Assembly: GCF_034059295.1 (NCBI RefSeq)
Contig: NZ_CP139141.1
Span: 3,331,001-3,395,000, forward strand
DNA: 64,000 nt
Source of the DNA: Pseudomonas sp. HR96
GTDB taxonomy: Bacteria; Pseudomonadota; Gammaproteobacteria; Pseudomonadales; Pseudomonadaceae
Direction of reading: 5' to 3'
Numbering within the stretch: position 1 is the first letter of the stretch; the number at the start of each line of letters is the position of its first letter. Below the pieces are notes generated by a model. The model had not been told where the DNA came from. It saw only the letters and a list, made by a program, of their open reading frames with translations, and did not search any database. The position numbers and the translations under genes are program-made. Positions 60,788 through 64,000 of this stretch are shown in pieces.

Positions 60788-61791
60788 GCACGGCACTTGC
60801 CCAAGCCCTGAGCGGCCCCTTCGCTGGCTACCCGGACAGCCAGGCCCTGGGGCAGCGTCTGCGCCAATTGCAGCAGGCGGGCCTTGACCGCCTGCCCGTG
60901 CCCGGCAGCGGTCAGACCCTGGCTCGTTTTCAGGCCCTGGCCGAAGTGGCCGGGCATGACCTGGGGCTGTGCAAGCTTTATGAGGGCCACACCGATGCGC
61001 TGGCGATCATGGAGGAACTTGGCCACCCGCAACTGGACGCCACCAGCCTCTGGGGCATCTGGGCCTCGGAACCGCCGAGCGCACGCCTGGAGGTGCGCAA
61101 CGACGGCGGGCGTGTGGTGCTCGCCGGGCGCAAGGCCTGGTGCTCGGGGGCTCGAGTGGTCGACAACGGCCTGGTGACTGCCTGGGACGCCGAGGGTCGC
61201 CAACAACTGGTCGCCGTGCAACTGCAGCAGCCCTCGGTGCAGGTGGTCGACGAAGGCTGGCACGCCGTCGGCATGGCTGCTACCCAAAGCCTGACGGTGG
61301 TGTTCGACCAGACCCCGGCCGATGCCATTGGCGGCCCGGGGGACTACCTTTCCCGGCCGGGCTTCTGGCAGGGCGGCATCGGCATCGCCGCCTGCTGGTT
61401 CGGTGCCGCGCGGGCCTTGGGCGAGGCATTGCTGCAGCACTGCGGCACGCGAGGCGAGCCGCAGGCACTGGCCCACCTGGGCGCCGTGGATGCGGCACTG
61501 CATGGCGCCGCGAGCACGCTGCGCCAGGCTGCCGAGCAACTCGACCGGCTGCCCACCGCCGACTGCCAGCTGCTGGCGCGCAGAGCACGGGCCGTGATTG
61601 AACACAGCTGCGAACAAGTGCTTCACCACACCGGCCGCGCCCTGGGCGCCGGCCCCTATTGTCATGACCTGCATTTCGCCCGCCTGATGGCGGATCTGCC
61701 GGTCTACCTGCGTCAGAGCCACGCCGAACGCGACCTTGCCGCGCTCGGTCAGATGCTCCATACGCCCCAGTCAAGGACATGGCCATTATGA
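60784..61791 (+). CDS. Acyl-CoA dehydrogenase-like protein
   Basis: A 335-residue protein with the acyl-CoA dehydrogenase fold (WGIWASEPPSARLEV, GRKAWCSGA, then a C-terminal helical bundle beginning LGAVDAALHGAAS), shorter than the usual 380 residues. I cannot place the catalytic Glu with confidence, so it may be a divergent or non-catalytic member. It begins within the glgX stop (ATGA) and is followed by PIG-L and methyltransferase genes in the same chain. The substrate is unknown; a secondary-metabolite or carrier-bound acyl chain is possible. Confidence 0.78.
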   Translation: MSTALAQALSGPFAGYPDSQALGQRLRQLQQAGLDRLPVPGSGQTLARFQALAEVAGHDLGLCKLYEGHTDALAIMEELGHPQLDATSLWGIWASEPPSARLEVRNDGGRVVLAGRKAWCSGARVVDNGLVTAWDAEGRQQLVAVQLQQPSVQVVDEGWHAVGMAATQSLTVVFDQTPADAIGGPGDYLSRPGFWQGGIGIAACWFGAARALGEALLQHCGTRGEPQALAHLGAVDAALHGAASTLRQAAEQLDRLPTADCQLLARRARAVIEHSCEQVLHHTGRALGAGPYCHDLHFARLMADLPVYLRQSHAERDLAALGQMLHTPQSRTWPL

Positions 61792-62546
61792 GGTCCAACC
61801 CAATAGTCGGCAGCGGCACCTCGCTGCAGGCCTGGAACGCTTCCCACCATCTGGCCGAGCTGCCGGCCATCAGCGCCGCCGAGCTGGTGCCGGTTGGCAA
61901 ACGCGCCGTGATCGTCGCACCACACCCCGATGACGAGGTGCTCGGCTGCGGCGGACTGCTGCAGCAATTGGCCGAACTGGGTCGCTCGATCCTGATCATT
62001 TCGGTCACCGACGGCAGCGCCAGCCACCCAGGCTCCGCACTCTGGCCCAGCCAGCGCCTGAGCGTGGTCCGCCCGCAGGAGAGCGCTCAGGCCTTGCACC
62101 GCCTGGGTCTGCCCCTGCACAGCCTGCAGTGGCTACGCGGCGGCTTCGCTGACAGCGGCGTCGCCGGGCAGGAAGCCGAGCTGCGTGAGTTTCTCGAACG
62201 CTACCTGCGCGCCGATGACGTGGTCTTCAGCACTTGGCGCGAAGACGGGCACACCGACCACGAAGCGGTAGGCCGCGCCAGCCACCAGGCCGCACAGGCC
62301 TGCGGCTGCACCTTTCACGAGCTGCCGATCTGGACCTGGCATTGGGCTAGCCCCGAAGACAGCCAAGTGCCCTGGTACCGCGCCCGCAAGCTTCACCTCA
62401 GCCCGCAGATGGTGGCGCGCAAACGCCACGCTGCCCATGCCTTCGCTAGCCAACTGCAGGGTGACCCCGCCATCGGCCTGCCGCCGGTACTCGCCCCCTA
62501 CGTGCTCGACCGCCTGCTGCGGCCCTTCGAAGTGGTGTTTCTATGA
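61788..62546 (+). CDS. PIG-L family deacetylase (LmbE-like)
   Basis: A 252-residue zinc-dependent deacetylase. The metal-binding APHPDDEVLGCGG and the later EDGHTDHEAVG are intact. Family members deacetylate N-acetylglucosamine conjugates, as in GPI anchors, mycothiol and bacillithiol. ATG 61788 overlaps the preceding stop in the same ATGA fashion as its neighbours; ATG 61779 would add three residues. Following an acyl-CoA dehydrogenase and preceding a methyltransferase, it probably helps to build or trim a sugar-linked small molecule. Confidence 0.85.
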   Translation: MRSNPIVGSGTSLQAWNASHHLAELPAISAAELVPVGKRAVIVAPHPDDEVLGCGGLLQQLAELGRSILIISVTDGSASHPGSALWPSQRLSVVRPQESAQALHRLGLPLHSLQWLRGGFADSGVAGQEAELREFLERYLRADDVVFSTWREDGHTDHEAVGRASHQAAQACGCTFHELPIWTWHWASPEDSQVPWYRARKLHLSPQMVARKRHAAHAFASQLQGDPAIGLPPVLAPYVLDRLLRPFEVVFL

Positions 62547-63142
62547 GCGTTGAAGACACCTACTTCGACAGCCTGTTCAAGGGCAACGACGACCCTTGGG
62601 CGATGCGTGATCGCTGGTATGAGCAACGCAAGCGCGCCCTGTTGATGGCCTGCCTGCCCCGTCGGCAGTATCGCTCGGTATTCGAGCCAGGCTGTGCCAA
62701 CGGCGAGACCAGCGCCGAGCTCGCCGGCCGTTGCGCGGCGCTGCTGTGCAGCGATACCGCGGCCGCTGCCGTGGCGCTCACACGCCAACGACTGCAGGGC
62801 CAGCCCCATGTTCGCGTCGAGCATGGACGCCAGCCGCAGCAATGGCCGGCGGGAACCTTCGATCTGATCGTCCTCAACGAATTGTGCTACTACCTGGACA
62901 GCGCTGCGCTGGATGAACTGATCGAGCGCGCCCTCGCCTCGTTGAGCGCTGACGGCCAATTGCTGGCCTGTCACTGGCGCGCGCCGATCGAGGGTTGCGA
63001 GCTGGATGCCGAGCAGGTGCATCGGCGTTTGCGGCACAAACTGCCCATGACCCACCTGCTGCAGCACGAGGAACCCGACTTCCTGCTCGACCTGTTCAGC
63101 CGCGACCCACTGTCGGTTGCCCAGCACGAAGGCCTGGCCTAG
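62543..63142 (+). CDS. SAM-dependent methyltransferase (NodS-like)
   Basis: A 199-residue class I methyltransferase: SAM motif FEPGCANGETSAEL (about 48-61) and LIVLNELCYYL for the post-I region. The start (MSVEDTYFDSLFKGNDDPWAM) and size resemble NodS/NodS-like N-methyltransferases that act on deacetylated glucosamine residues in chitin oligomers. This is consistent with the PIG-L deacetylase encoded just before it (ATGA overlap). The acceptor in this bacterium is unknown. Confidence 0.83.
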   Translation: MSVEDTYFDSLFKGNDDPWAMRDRWYEQRKRALLMACLPRRQYRSVFEPGCANGETSAELAGRCAALLCSDTAAAAVALTRQRLQGQPHVRVEHGRQPQQWPAGTFDLIVLNELCYYLDSAALDELIERALASLSADGQLLACHWRAPIEGCELDAEQVHRRLRHKLPMTHLLQHEEPDFLLDLFSRDPLSVAQHEGLA

Positions 63143-63212
63143 AGAGGTGCGGCCGAACTCCGGCGCGGGGATCCAGTCCCAATAGACAGGACCCTCGCGA
63201 CAGGACGCTCTT

Positions 63213-64000
63213 GTGGACGCCGAAACCGAAACGCCGCCGCTGCCCGTGGATGCTCGCCCCGTACATCGCCTGCGGGTGCTGACGGTCAATACCCATAAGG
63301 GTTTCACCACCTTCAACCGGCGGTTCATTCTGCCGGAGCTGCGCGAGGCGGTGCGCAGCACCAGCGCCGACCTGGTGTTCCTCCAGGAAGTGCTCGGTGG
63401 CCACGACGGCCATGCCTCGCGCTTCAGCAACTGGCCACAAATGTCGCAGTACGAGTTTCTCGCCGATACCATGTGGAGCGACTTCGCTTACGGGCGCAAC
63501 GCGGTCTACCCCGACGGCCATCATGGCAACGCCCTGCTCTCCAAGTACCCGATCCTGCGCCATCGCAATCTCGACGTTTCCATCACTGGCCCCGAGCGTC
63601 GAGGGTTGCTGCACTGCGTACTGCAGGTGCCAGGGCACGACGAGGTGCACGCCATTTGCGTGCACCTCTCGTTGCTGGAAAGTCATCGTCAGCAGCAGCT
63701 GGTGCTGATGCGCCAGTTGCTCGACTCGCTGCCGCCCGACGCGCCGGTCATCATCGCCGGGGATTTCAACGACTGGAAATTGCGAGGGAATTCAACGCTG
63801 AGCCAAGGCAAGGACCTGCATGAAGCGTTCGAGCGCCACCATGGCAAGTTGGCCAAGACCTACCCTGCACGGTTTCCGCTATTGCGCCTGGATCGGATCT
63901 ACCTGCGCAATGCGACCAGCCATGAGCCGAGGATTCTGGGCAACAAGCCCTGGAGTCATCTGTCCGATCATTTGCCGCTGGCGGTTGAAGTGCACCTGTA
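63213..64000 (+). CDS. Endonuclease/exonuclease/phosphatase family protein, stop cut by window edge
   Basis: All 262 codons are present and the window ends after TA, so only the last base of the stop codon is missing. GTG 63213 has AGGA seven bases upstream. The EEP fold is shown by VLTVNTHKGF, VFLQEV (metal Glu), HHGNALLSKYP, HLSLLESHR, IIAGDFNDW (catalytic Asp-x-Asn), RLDRIYL and the final SDHLPLAVEV. Members cleave phosphodiesters in nucleic acids or phosphoinositides. The relative YbhP of E. coli is encoded directly before a cardiolipin synthase (ClsB/YbhO), which is what I would expect to follow here. Confidence 0.88.
   Translation, partial: MDAETETPPLPVDARPVHRLRVLTVNTHKGFTTFNRRFILPELREAVRSTSADLVFLQEVLGGHDGHASRFSNWPQMSQYEFLADTMWSDFAYGRNAVYPDGHHGNALLSKYPILRHRNLDVSITGPERRGLLHCVLQVPGHDEVHAICVHLSLLESHRQQQLVLMRQLLDSLPPDAPVIIAGDFNDWKLRGNSTLSQGKDLHEAFERHHGKLAKTYPARFPLLRLDRIYLRNATSHEPRILGNKPWSHLSDHLPLAVEVHL

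Noticed and set aside
1..64000. Search for tRNA/rRNA genes, CRISPR arrays, IS elements and integrases
   Set aside because: No cloverleaf-like CCA-ending sequence, regularly spaced repeat, transposase or integrase reading frame was recognised by eye.

Overview
The window is 64 kb of GC-rich DNA with densely packed genes and 4-base ATGA start/stop overlaps. The gene content (polyamine PotFGHI importer, SiaABCD-type c-di-GMP module, glgA-treZ-malQ-treY-glgX block, short-form 6-phosphogluconate dehydrogenase beside zwf, a LecA-like lectin domain) points to a Pseudomonas chromosome, probably of the P. putida/P. fluorescens lineage. The genus is inferred from gene content and layout; no rRNA, tRNA, IS element, integrase or CRISPR array was seen.

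0-12 kb: the tail of a GH19 chitinase/endolysin, a class II aldolase/adducin protein and an AEC permease lead into a catabolic region. A minus-strand operon encodes an FrcBCA/Rbs-type sugar ABC importer, an SDR dehydrogenase, a RidA imine deaminase and a FadR-type GntR regulator. A divergent LacI regulator and a TIM-barrel amidohydrolase/lactonase lie on the plus strand, with a 2-hydroxyacid dehydrogenase and a PLP-dependent dehydratase at the flanks. LacI-type operators (core AATCGATT) sit just downstream of a good promoter for the ABC operon and again before the distant PLP dehydratase. A separate FadR-type site precedes the hydroxyacid dehydrogenase. Together they look like a two-regulator regulon for an oxidative route, perhaps for a 2-amino sugar or hydroxy amino acid.

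12-24.4 kb: housekeeping and amino-acid-related genes: a TrmK-like tRNA methyltransferase, a GNAT acetyltransferase, a PLP dehydratase coupled to an ornithine cyclodeaminase-family protein, a 51-residue membrane protein, a dual GGDEF/EAL protein, another PLP dehydratase opposite an AraC regulator, an amidase, a BrnT/BrnA toxin-antitoxin pair whose toxin is frameshifted, and a DUF2235 hydrolase fused to a LecA-like domain.

24.4-33.2 kb: potG-potH-potI-potF with a divergent PuuR-like regulator, a Nudix hydrolase, an MgtC-family protein, and an organosulfur pair (flavin monooxygenase plus sulfonate-type binding protein).

33.2-41.4 kb: single-chain L-serine dehydratase; a siaABCD-like operon whose phosphatase is soluble and appears to carry a CBS-type sensor; a SAF-domain dehydrogenase; then a lower-GC stretch with a 65-residue orphan protein and a membrane acyltransferase.

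41.5-64 kb: a DUF1028 protein with an ArgE-family deacetylase; a gnd-zwf-HAD phosphatase-GH15 operon; a secreted SnoaL-like protein; and the long glycogen/trehalose operon. The operon continues by overlapping starts from glgX into an acyl-CoA dehydrogenase-like protein, a PIG-L deacetylase and a methyltransferase. The window ends one base short of the stop codon of an endonuclease/exonuclease/phosphatase-family gene.
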